NCBI GenBank assembly: GCA_002508315.1
Contig: DAHE01000002.1
Coordinates: 1-16,476, forward strand
From: Thermocladium sp. UBA166
GTDB taxonomy: Archaea; Thermoproteota; Thermoprotei; Thermoproteales; Thermocladiaceae
Length of the DNA: 16,476 bases
Direction: 5' to 3'
Within the stretch, counting starts at the first letter, position 1, and every line of letters begins with the position of its first letter. A program made the position numbers and the translations under genes. Positions 1 to 5,958 of the stretch are shown here, in pieces. Under the pieces are notes generated by a model. That model was not told the origin of the DNA. It was given only the letters and a program-made list of their open reading frames with translations, and ran no database searches.

Positions 1-63
1 GGTTTGTCTTTTCTTGTATCAAGTAATTCAAAGATGTAGGGCCTAGAGTTCATCGATAAAACA

Positions 64-111
64 AGAGGAAGAAGCTACCTCTCCTCCGTCCTTGAGGCGG
101 TGCCTCCCAAG
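64..111. other. Two small hairpins in the gene-free left edge
   Basis: Positions 1-220 contain no open frame I can assign to a protein. Two inverted repeats are visible: AGAGG at 64-68 pairs with CCTCT at 78-82, and CTTGAGGC at 91-98 pairs with GCCTC plus AAG at 102-111, with a two-base bulge. They could belong to a structured RNA or to the 3' region of the histone transcript read on the minus strand. There are no tRNA, SRP or RNase P signatures that I can recognise. Low confidence that this is a functional element. Confidence 0.2.
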
Positions 112-176
112 ACCTTGACCACCCTACATAACTGGGATGCAGGGAGCGTTACTCGCCCCCATGAAATTGGCAAAAT

Positions 177-202
177 GAGGGCAAGCCTTGCCTCTTTGAG
201 GC
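177..202 (-). terminator. Possible 3' hairpin of the histone transcript
   Basis: About 20-45 bases past the histone stop codon on the minus strand lies a perfect GCCTC-AAA-GAGGC hairpin (190-202), directly followed by an imperfect inverted repeat (177-194) and a short T run (CATTTTGCC). It is the only stem-loop close behind the gene, so it may mark the transcript end. Archaeal terminators rely mainly on U-runs, and the run here is short, so the assignment is weak. Confidence 0.25.
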
Positions 203-220
203 GATATTGCTGTATTTCTA

Positions 221-448
221 TTACACTGAGAGGGGCACGCACCTTATTATCCTCACCACTGCCCTCACGTCCTCAGCCGTTATTGTTTTCCTGTTCGCGT
301 GCTTCGACATCTCTATGCTCCTATTGGCCAGATCATAGGCTATGGATTCCAATATATCGCGCAGGGCCTGCACTGCATCCTCCCCAACGCGCTCGGCGCC
401 GGCCTTCTTGAATATCCTGTCCACGGGCGCAAGCGGTATTTCCGGCAT
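221..448 (-). CDS. Archaeal histone (HMf/HMfB family)
   Basis: This is a DNA-wrapping histone of 75 residues, essentially a bare histone fold without tails. Dimers and larger stacks of such proteins compact archaeal DNA. The sequence carries the family marks: the start PEIPLAPVDRI, the loop AGAERV (residues 16-21) and the DNA-contacting NRKTITAEDV (52-61). Residues about 5-70 cover the three helices, and a short PLSV tail follows. An in-frame ATG three codons upstream (455-457) exists. I prefer the ATG at 446-448 because the TATA-like box at 471-480 sits about 27 nt before it, as expected for a leaderless mRNA. Histones are patchy in Crenarchaeota and occur in Thermoproteales, which fits the other genes. 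It is followed by a small hairpin and preceded by a zinc-ribbon gene in the same direction, but with its own promoter. Confidence 0.93.
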   Translation of the reverse strand: MPEIPLAPVDRIFKKAGAERVGEDAVQALRDILESIAYDLANRSIEMSKHANRKTITAEDVRAVVRIIRCVPLSV

Positions 449-470
449 GGCGAGCATTGATCAATGCAAT

Positions 471-480
471 GCTTTAAACC
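471..480 (-). promoter_or_regulatory. TATA box of the histone gene
   Basis: The minus-strand sequence GGTTTAAAGC is centred about 27 nt before the ATG at 448. It supports a leaderless transcript that begins at the second in-frame ATG. Confidence 0.5.
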
Positions 481-637
481 TATTCTTTAGCCTCGCAAAG
501 TAATTCCTATCCAGGCCCCCAAGACATCTAGGATAAACAATTATGAGAGGGCGGGCAGCGACCCTATTATTCAGTCGCCCAAGCCATAATGCAAAGAACT
601 ACTCAGCAGCACTAAGCTATTATTTTCAAGGCCCACG

Positions 638-892
638 CTAACCTTCAGTAGAGTTGATTCCGCCACCATGCACACCAGATGAGACTCGGGCCAGATCCAC
701 GTCCTCCAGCCTATAGGTTATCGACCTTAGCCTGGTCTTTGCGAGGTAAAACATCTTACCGCAATTATCGCACCTGCACAGAATCACGTGAGTCGTGAAG
801 AACCTAGGATTGTTCATGAACCTATCGCTAACGAACTCAACCATGCTCCAAGTGGGCAATCCACAGTATGGGCATGCCACAGCGGCAGTCAT
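638..892 (-). CDS. Small zinc-ribbon protein, function unknown
   Basis: This is an 84-residue protein with two cysteine knuckles, CPYCG at residues 7-11 and CDNCG at 41-45, about 30 residues apart. That is the spacing of a small zinc ribbon binding one zinc ion. An extra cysteine (C39) lies just before the second knuckle. The segment between them is mixed aromatic and basic; the C-terminal part after residue 55 is polar and ends in a glycine-rich stretch. I do not recognise a named family. Such proteins often bind nucleic acid or act as small subunits, but nothing here fixes the role. The start is well supported: a TATA box (914-923) lies about 26 nt upstream of the ATG. Between its stop and the histone promoter lies only a weak hairpin (GCGAC 558-562 with GTCGC 574-578). 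Confidence 0.72.
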   Translation of the reverse strand: MTAAVACPYCGLPTWSMVEFVSDRFMNNPRFFTTHVILCRCDNCGKMFYLAKTRLRSITYRLEDVDLARVSSGVHGGGINSTEG

Positions 893-913
893 TCCGAGAA
901 CCTGGAGACGCCG

Positions 914-923
914 ATTTATAAAA
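914..923 (-). promoter_or_regulatory. TATA box of the zinc-ribbon gene
   Basis: The minus-strand sequence GTTTTATAAA is centred about 26 nt before the ATG at 892, which suggests a leaderless mRNA. Confidence 0.6.
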
Positions 924-1000
924 CTTAGTGAACCTCCTCCACGGGGTACGGCAGGCTTGAGCGAGTTAAATGCCTAATTGGACCTGCTATTAATGCTCGC

Positions 1001-1030
1001 CTGGTTTAATCGCGGCTGGGATTAAACCAG
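1001..1030. repeat. Perfect 11-bp inverted repeat with 8-nt spacer
   Basis: CTGGTTTAATC (1001-1011) is followed by eight bases and then by its exact reverse complement GATTAAACCAG (1020-1030). It lies in the 428-bp gap between the divergent zinc-ribbon gene and rtcA. It could be an operator for a dimeric regulator or the stem of an RNA hairpin. Nine bases of the right arm (ATTAAACCA) recur at 1304-1312, directly before the rtcA start codon. The role is inferred only. Confidence 0.6.
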
Positions 1031-1290
1031 AATCGCAATGCAGCGGGGGAATCCAATGCGAGCCTCCGCTCAATGCCCGCGCTCACCTAGCCCTCAACGA
1101 TGTAGAAATCAAGGGAGGCGCCAAGGGCAAGCAATTAGTGGCTCGCCGAGCTGAGCTCAATAGACGAGGCGACTCGCGGAGCGGCGGCTCAATGCAGTCG
1201 CGATAATTGCCTTCCCTTCCTCCCATCCACTCGCGGTGGATGCCGTCGCCGTGCAGCGAGCGATTCCTGCTCCCTCGCACGGTGCGTCCC
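1031..1290. other. GC-rich intergenic stretch with hairpins, no gene recognised
   Basis: The gap between the zinc-ribbon gene and rtcA is about 428 bp. Apart from the inverted repeat at 1001-1030, it holds a perfect 7-bp hairpin (CATCCAC 1224-1230, loop TCGCG, GTGGATG 1236-1242), a GAGCT/AGCTC hairpin with a one-base spacer (1148-1158), and CAATGC four times (1036, 1054, 1071, 1190). The first three copies are spaced 18 and 17 bp apart. Open frames here look non-coding. A structured RNA is possible, but I found no convincing match to RNase P, SRP RNA, 5S rRNA or tRNA consensus bases. Confidence 0.3.
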
Positions 1291-1320
1291 TTAATCCTAA
1301 AACATTAAACCAAGTAATGT

Positions 1321-2355
1321 ATGGATATGGATATGTTGGAGATAGATGGATCCATGGGTGAGGGAGGGGGGCAAGTGCTCAGAACCGCCGTGTCCCTATC
1401 CGCAGCCATGGGGATCCCGGTGAGGATAATAAACATACGGGCTAAGCGCGGAAACCCAGGGCTCGGCATGCAGCACTTCACTGCGGTGGCGGCCGCGGCA
1501 GAGGTAAGCAACGCGGAGGTTAGCGGGCTTCGGGTTGGATCCACAGAGTTAACATTCAAGCCAGGCAACATATCGTGCAGGAATCAATCATTCGATGTGG
1601 GAACGGCTGGAAGCGTTTCCCTGGTAATACAGACTGTTTTGCCCATACTGGCCGCCGCTGGGTGTGAATCCACGATTGAGATCAAGGGGGGAACCGATGT
1701 CCCCATGGCTCCCCCCATAGATTACATGGCGAGCGTCGTAGTCCCCAACCTTCGGTTGATGGGCATAGAGGCTTCAATAGGCGTGAGGCGGAGAGGCCAT
1801 TACCCCAGGGGTGGGGGTTTGGTGGAGCTATCAATACGTTCATCCAAGCCACGCGGTTTATCGCTTGGGGACTCCCAACTGGAGCAGGTAGGGGGGATCT
1901 CGCATGCAACGGAGCTGCCGAGGCATGTAGCTGTCAGGCAAGCAAACGCAGCCTCCCGCACCTTGGCGGAGCTGGGCACGCGAGTGAATATAGGCGTGGA
2001 GGTGAGCGGGGGACTTGGGCAGGGGAGCGGGGCGGTGGTGTGGGCATTGTTCAGCGACGGCCACAGAATGGGAGGCGACTCCTTGGGGGAGCGGGGAAAA
2101 CCAGCGGAGCAAGTGGGGATGGAGGCGGCGAGAAGATTGATCGAGGCCGTGAGAAGCGGCGCTGATTTTGATCCAAACATGGGGGATATGCTACCCACCT
2201 ACGCCGCGTTGACCAGCGAGGAGAGCAGGTACACCGTGTCCAAAGCTACCACTCACCTGATTACAAACGTGGAGGTGGTGAAGTTAATGGGAGTAAATGC
2301 GCGGCTTAATGTAGGACGTGGAGTTACCGATGTTATCATTTTGCCTCATCTATGA
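1321..2355 (+). CDS. rtcA: RNA 3'-terminal phosphate cyclase
   Basis: RtcA uses ATP to convert an RNA 3'-phosphate into a 2',3'-cyclic phosphate through an enzyme-AMP intermediate in the cytoplasm. At 344 residues it has the family's usual length. Visible signatures are the N-terminal IDGSMGEGGGQVLRTA (residues 8-23), the KRGNPGLGMQH segment (43-53), GGTDVPMAPPIDY (123-135), RRGHYPRGGG (157-166), and a C-terminal THLITN in which H312 fits the adenylylated histidine of the family. The start lies in a run of ATGGAT repeats; ATG at 1321, 1327 or 1333 are all in frame. A weak AT-rich box near 1291-1300 favours the first. Its last 20 bp overlap the convergent xpf gene. An ATTAAACCA element shared with the upstream inverted repeat lies just before the start. 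Confidence 0.95.
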   Translation: MDMDMLEIDGSMGEGGGQVLRTAVSLSAAMGIPVRIINIRAKRGNPGLGMQHFTAVAAAAEVSNAEVSGLRVGSTELTFKPGNISCRNQSFDVGTAGSVSLVIQTVLPILAAAGCESTIEIKGGTDVPMAPPIDYMASVVVPNLRLMGIEASIGVRRRGHYPRGGGLVELSIRSSKPRGLSLGDSQLEQVGGISHATELPRHVAVRQANAASRTLAELGTRVNIGVEVSGGLGQGSGAVVWALFSDGHRMGGDSLGERGKPAEQVGMEAARRLIEAVRSGADFDPNMGDMLPTYAALTSEESRYTVSKATTHLITNVEVVKLMGVNARLNVGRGVTDVIILPHL

Positions 2356-3043
2356 AGCCCATTATTCCATCGCCATTGCCCCCAAGCCTTTCCTCGCTGG
2401 ATTTATCATCATACTTAGTGGTCAACACTTTCCTGACTGATGATATAGTCTTCTCGCTTATGCCATTTATCCGGCTCCAGGCCTCGAAGTTATTCAATGC
2501 ATAAAGCGGGGAGCCGAATTCCATCAATATCTTCTCGGCCCGCTTCCCACCTATCCCCGGCAGCGATCCAAGTAATTGAGCTTGAAGTTCACGGATCGTC
2601 TCTCCCTTCCGCGTCGTCACGGTCTTTATGGGCTTATTCTCATCCACCTTAGCCAGCGAGAATATCATGTAGGCGCTCAGCGAGCCGTTGGGAGAGTAGA
2701 GGAGCCGGATCCCCATCTTGTTCAGCGCCACCATGGCGCCAGCGACAGAGTGAGCGTGGATTTTTCTCTTGGAGGCGGCACGCCATGGATCGCCCTCTAT
2801 CAGTATTATGGGGTTCTGGTAGTTCTCCACCAACCTCCTTGCTTGGTCGAACAGCCTCCCATCTATTATGGAGTTAATGAAGTCCATGGCCTTCTTCCGC
2901 TCTATCACGGTTGTGTCGGAGACCACGTAGTCCCCTGCCTCTATGGTTTTCTCGATCACCGTGCAGCCGAGCCTCTTCAGTTCATCAACTACGTCCACCG
3001 CCGTCGCATGCTCCCTCGAATCCACCACGACCCTGCACTGCAT
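2336..3043 (-). CDS. xpf: XPF/ERCC4-type structure-specific DNA endonuclease
   Basis: This is a crenarchaeal short-form XPF nuclease: a nuclease domain plus a helix-hairpin-helix (HhH) domain with no helicase part. It is expected to act as a dimer on flaps, forks and 3' overhangs in repair, with PCNA as partner. In the 235-residue product the nuclease signature is clear: D8-S-R-E, D38, the E48-R-K-x3-D54 metal site and the DGRLFDQ helix after it. The tandem HhH follows at about 155-205 (LPGIGGKRA and INGISEKT). The last residues (GIMGFIDEAK) could be a degenerate PCNA-interacting peptide, but the usual Gln is missing. A TTG three codons upstream (3050-3052) is possible. The ATG at 3043 fits better, since a TATA box at 3065-3073 is about 27 nt before it. 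The tail overlaps rtcA by 20 bp in convergent orientation. Confidence 0.94.
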   Translation of the reverse strand: MQCRVVVDSREHATAVDVVDELKRLGCTVIEKTIEAGDYVVSDTTVIERKKAMDFINSIIDGRLFDQARRLVENYQNPIILIEGDPWRAASKRKIHAHSVAGAMVALNKMGIRLLYSPNGSLSAYMIFSLAKVDENKPIKTVTTRKGETIRELQAQLLGSLPGIGGKRAEKILMEFGSPLYALNNFEAWSRINGISEKTISSVRKVLTTKYDDKSSEERLGGNGDGIMGFIDEAK

Positions 3044-3064
3044 GTGAACCAATTGGAGGCCGAG

Positions 3065-3073
3065 AAATAATAA
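3065..3073 (-). promoter_or_regulatory. TATA box of xpf
   Basis: The minus-strand sequence TTTATTATT is centred about 27 nt upstream of the ATG at 3043. It supports this start over the upstream TTG. Confidence 0.5.
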
Positions 3074-3153
3074 ATGAATCGCTTAGCCGCTATGGGCTTA
3101 GGTGCTGGAAAGTTTCAAGCAGCTTAGGGTAGGTGCACTTCGGGCAGCCATAG

Positions 3154-3169
3154 ATATAAAAGTTTTTAA
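3154..3169 (+). promoter_or_regulatory. Promoter region of the TYW1 gene
   Basis: ATATAAAAG at 3154-3162 followed by TTTTTAA gives a strong AT-rich core 23-38 nt upstream of the start at 3192. This is consistent with a leaderless or very short-leader transcript. Confidence 0.55.
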
Positions 3170-3191
3170 CGCTAGATGCGATAGATAGACA

Positions 3192-4244
3192 ATGGAGGTT
3201 CAAGAGGAGCGGCTTAGGTATCATGAAGTCATAGATGGCAAGCTCAGGATAAGGGTAGACACCAGGGCGGATTTACTTAGGTCGAAATACGGCGTGTATG
3301 GCCATGCCACAGTGGAGCTATGCCATTGGAGTAAGTCCGCCCTATCGGGGGGGCCCAGTTGCTATAAGTATAAATTCTACGGAGCCCCGGTGGGCGGCTC
3401 GCATAGATGCGTTGAGTTCGGGCCAATGGGGATGACTTGCAGCAATAGATGCGTTTATTGCTGGAGACCCACGGATTCATTCGACACCCTGTCGCCGCGG
3501 GAGGAGGAGGTAATGGACCCCGAGGAACTCTTGAATGGAGTTATGGCGGAAAGGAGGAGGCTGTTGTCGGGCTACTTCGGTCACCCGGAGGGGCGGAAGA
3601 GAATCAAGGAGGCGCTGGAGCCCACTCACTTCGCCATATCCCTCTCAGGCGAGCCCACCTTGTATCCCAAGTTAGCTGGCTTGATAAAGCTGATCAAATC
3701 CATGCCCAACACGCGATCCATATTCGTGGTTACTAATGGGGAGCACCCAGATGCAGTGGAGAAGCTGGTTGAGGAGAACGCATTGCCCACTCAGCTCTAC
3801 CTTTCCTGCAACGCGCCCAACAAGCAGTTATTCAATAAAATAAACGTGCCCGTAATGAAGGGCGAAGATGCTTGGGAGGCTTGGCTCAAGACCTTGGACA
3901 TGCTGCCGAAGCTGAACACCAGAACAGTGGTTAGGATAACCTTGATAAAGGGGTGGAACACTGAGCCGAAGCACATACCCGAATTCGCCGAGTTAATGAG
4001 GCGGGGAAGCCCGCACTTCATAGAGGTGAAGTCTTACATGCATCTAGGCCACTCCATATATAGATTGAGCAGGGATAACATGCTGGGCCACGATGAGGTC
4101 AAGGAGTGGGCTATGAATCTGTTGAAGGAGGTGGGGGACATGTATGAATACATGGATGAGGATGCGAACTCCAGAATAGTCGTGCTTCAAAATAGGAAGA
4201 GGAAAGTAGATAGGTGGATAGAGAGACCCGCCTCATCTCCGTAA
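3192..4244 (+). CDS. taw1: tRNA 4-demethylwyosine synthase (TYW1, radical SAM)
   Basis: TYW1 builds the tricyclic 4-demethylwyosine from N1-methylguanosine 37 of tRNA-Phe, using S-adenosylmethionine and pyruvate. This step underlies wyosine-type bases in archaea and eukaryotes. The 350-residue protein has the radical SAM triad C83-x3-C87-x2-C90, followed by W91. It also has the three extra conserved cysteines that hold the second iron-sulfur cluster: C44 (ELCHWSK), C57 (SCYKYKFYG) and C73 (SHRCVEFGP). SLSGEPTLYP corresponds to the SAM-binding GEP motif. The archaeal form lacks the flavodoxin domain of the eukaryotic protein, as here. The start follows a TATA element by 23-38 nt. The gene ends 37 bp before the stop of the convergent proteasome gene. 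Confidence 0.95.
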   Translation: MEVQEERLRYHEVIDGKLRIRVDTRADLLRSKYGVYGHATVELCHWSKSALSGGPSCYKYKFYGAPVGGSHRCVEFGPMGMTCSNRCVYCWRPTDSFDTLSPREEEVMDPEELLNGVMAERRRLLSGYFGHPEGRKRIKEALEPTHFAISLSGEPTLYPKLAGLIKLIKSMPNTRSIFVVTNGEHPDAVEKLVEENALPTQLYLSCNAPNKQLFNKINVPVMKGEDAWEAWLKTLDMLPKLNTRTVVRITLIKGWNTEPKHIPEFAELMRRGSPHFIEVKSYMHLGHSIYRLSRDNMLGHDEVKEWAMNLLKEVGDMYEYMDEDANSRIVVLQNRKRKVDRWIERPASSP

Positions 4245-4281
4245 TAAAGAGAGGGATCAAGCCTTAGGGGCGGGAGGGAGA

Positions 4282-4899
4282 TCAGAGCCTGGCTGGTTGT
4301 GCTATGGGCACTGTTTCCTCGCGTATTCCCTCCTTGGTTATTGTCATCAAATCAACGCCATCGCCGGAGACAGCGTCCCTATAGCTTGCCTCCCTTATCG
4401 CATTTATCGCTATCATCCTTGCATCGTTTACGCTCAATCCCTGCTTATAGCTGGTCTCTATTATTCCTATGGCGGTCCTAGCGCCTGTGCCCAGCGACGC
4501 GAAGTCGTCCTCTATCAACGCGCCCGCAGCGTCTAGTACTATTAAGTGGGGGCCCGATTCATCCACTCCGCCAACCATGGCCTCCACCAAGAACGGCATG
4601 TATCTATTCTGGAACAGGACTTGGCTGAGGAACTTCGCCACCGCCCTGGTGCTTGCCGGCCTCTTTGACTCCATTTCGTGTATGGATATGTTAGCTCTGA
4701 CTAGCTTCGAAATCACCTGCATGTCCGCCAATACTCCAGAGGACACTAAGCCAACGTTATCCGTTACCTTGAATAACTTCTTACCTGACTTGCTGAGTAG
4801 GTAAAATCCATACGCAACCCTCTTCTCCGATGCCAGCACGACGCCGTCCATTGCCTTTATGCCCACCGATGTTCCCGTTATTATCTCGTACTCGCTCAT
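4282..4899 (-). CDS. psmB: Proteasome beta subunit, possibly non-catalytic
   Basis: This is a 20S proteasome beta-type subunit of 205 residues, part of the barrel that degrades proteins in the cytoplasm. The fold is evident from VGIKAMDGVVLASEKRVAYG (12-31), SKSGKKLFKV, the GGVD segment, SLGTGAR and the RDAVSGDGVDL motif. E25 and K41 match catalytic positions 17 and 33 of the family. The N-terminus is MSEYEIITGTSVGI. When aligned without a gap to these two residues, G9, not a threonine, occupies position 1; T8 and T10 flank it. This resembles, from memory, one of the two crenarchaeal beta paralogues that lack the nucleophile, so a second, active beta gene should exist elsewhere. A one-residue deletion that leaves T8 or T10 functional cannot be excluded. 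The gene is leaderless and divergent from nog1 across a shared TATA box. Confidence 0.93.
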   Translation of the reverse strand: MSEYEIITGTSVGIKAMDGVVLASEKRVAYGFYLLSKSGKKLFKVTDNVGLVSSGVLADMQVISKLVRANISIHEMESKRPASTRAVAKFLSQVLFQNRYMPFLVEAMVGGVDESGPHLIVLDAAGALIEDDFASLGTGARTAIGIIETSYKQGLSVNDARMIAINAIREASYRDAVSGDGVDLMTITKEGIREETVPIAQPARL

Positions 4900-4922
4900 G
4901 CTTAAACCTAATTAAGTAAATG

Positions 4923-4934
4923 TATTTAAATTTA
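4923..4934. promoter_or_regulatory. Palindromic TATA box shared by psmB and nog1
   Basis: TATTTAAATTTA contains the perfect palindrome ATTTAAAT (4924-4931). Its centre is about 28 nt from the psmB start codon (4899) and about 27 nt from the nog1 start codon (4954), and only 54 bp separate the two genes. I see no second TATA-like sequence in the gap, so one box appears to drive two leaderless divergent transcripts. Confidence 0.65.
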
Positions 4935-4953
4935 GGCTCCTGGTTCACTTTCG

Positions 4954-5958
4954 ATGTCGATCAACATACCCTCATCGAAGGAATTAATAAAGGCATTCAT
5001 GGATAGATACAAGACGGCGGAAGCCAGGTACAGGCGGCGCGGCGTTGAAGCGATGCGGAACCTGGAGGCCGTTAGAATCAAGAAATCCTCCGACTACGTG
5101 GCTAGGAAGCTGAGGGAGGCGGCCACGTCCATGCCATTCCTGAACGATTTGCACGAATTCCATAAGGAACTGCTGCTCCTCAATATAAGCGAGGCAGAGT
5201 ATAGGAGGGCCACGTCCAAGGTATTCAATGCGTCGAGGGCCGTCAAGTCGATACGAAGGGAGGCTCTCATGATGATAAAGGGAGCTGCGGGCAAGGGCGA
5301 CGTAATAAAGGCGAGGCGGCGATTCATGGCCAGGATGGTGGATCTATTGAGCGATCTATCCCAAGAGCTGGACGAGCTCAGGATGCTGGGGCCCAACATA
5401 AGACACATGCCCAGCATAGATGTGGGGCTCCCCACCATAGTGGTCGCAGGAATGCCCAACACGGGGAAGAGCAGCTTCGTGGCATGCGTGTCCACAGCCA
5501 AGCCGGAGATCGCCGACTACCCCTTCACCACGAAGAAGATAATAGTGGGGCACGTGAAGCTCTTTGGTGACTTCGCCGTGCAAGTGCTGGACACGCCTGG
5601 CCTGCTGGACAGGCCGTTGAGCGAGAGAAACAAGATAGAGCTGCAAACCGTATTAGCCCTGAGACACTTGGCTCACGTGATAATCATGATAATCGACCCA
5701 ACCCCCCACAGTGGAAACTCCTTGGAGGAGCAATTGAGGTTGTTGGAGGAGATACGTGGGGCGTTTAAGTCGCCCGTAATGGTTGTGCTGAATAAGGTGG
5801 ATATAGCTGCTGGCGACGAGGTGGAGAGGGCGGAGGCAGCGTTGGGGGGAACCCCATATAAGGCCGCCGCGGCCAAGTGCTTGGGAACCAACGACGTCAT
5901 TCGCGATGCCATCGATAAGTACGTAATGCCCAGGCTGGCTCAGGGCACCACCGTGTAA
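4954..5958 (+). CDS. Nog1-family GTPase (large-subunit ribosome assembly)
   Basis: This is a GTP-binding protein of the Obg/Nog1 class. In eukaryotes Nog1 is needed for 60S maturation, and the archaeal homologue is assumed to act on 50S assembly. Of its 334 residues the first 150 form a long, basic, helical region typical of Nog1. The G domain follows: P-loop GMPNTGKSS (166-174), the G2 segment PFTTKK (190-195), DTPGL (213-217) and NKVD (280-283). The protein ends soon after the G domain and lacks the long C-terminal tail of eukaryotic Nog1. The start is supported by the shared TATA box about 27 nt upstream. Its last 19 bp overlap the convergent alaX gene. The divergent pairing with a proteasome gene suggests joint growth-linked expression, but that is inference. 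Confidence 0.92.
   Translation: MSINIPSSKELIKAFMDRYKTAEARYRRRGVEAMRNLEAVRIKKSSDYVARKLREAATSMPFLNDLHEFHKELLLLNISEAEYRRATSKVFNASRAVKSIRREALMMIKGAAGKGDVIKARRRFMARMVDLLSDLSQELDELRMLGPNIRHMPSIDVGLPTIVVAGMPNTGKSSFVACVSTAKPEIADYPFTTKKIIVGHVKLFGDFAVQVLDTPGLLDRPLSERNKIELQTVLALRHLAHVIIMIIDPTPHSGNSLEEQLRLLEEIRGAFKSPVMVVLNKVDIAAGDEVERAEAALGGTPYKAAAAKCLGTNDVIRDAIDKYVMPRLAQGTTV

Noticed and set aside
100..411. A 103-codon plus-strand frame over the histone gene
   Set aside because: Most of it is the antisense shadow of the histone gene, and the unshared part is only hairpin-rich leader sequence.
1190..1230. Minus-strand GGGAGGAAGGGAAGGC, faintly like the first conserved block of RNase P RNA
   Set aside because: It departs from the GAGGAAAGUCC consensus, and I found no matching ACAGAA-type block downstream.
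1083..1280. A 65-codon minus-strand frame in the gap before rtcA
   Set aside because: It is rich in Arg, Ser and Pro from GC-rich hairpin sequence, with no promoter at the right distance and no protein-like pattern.
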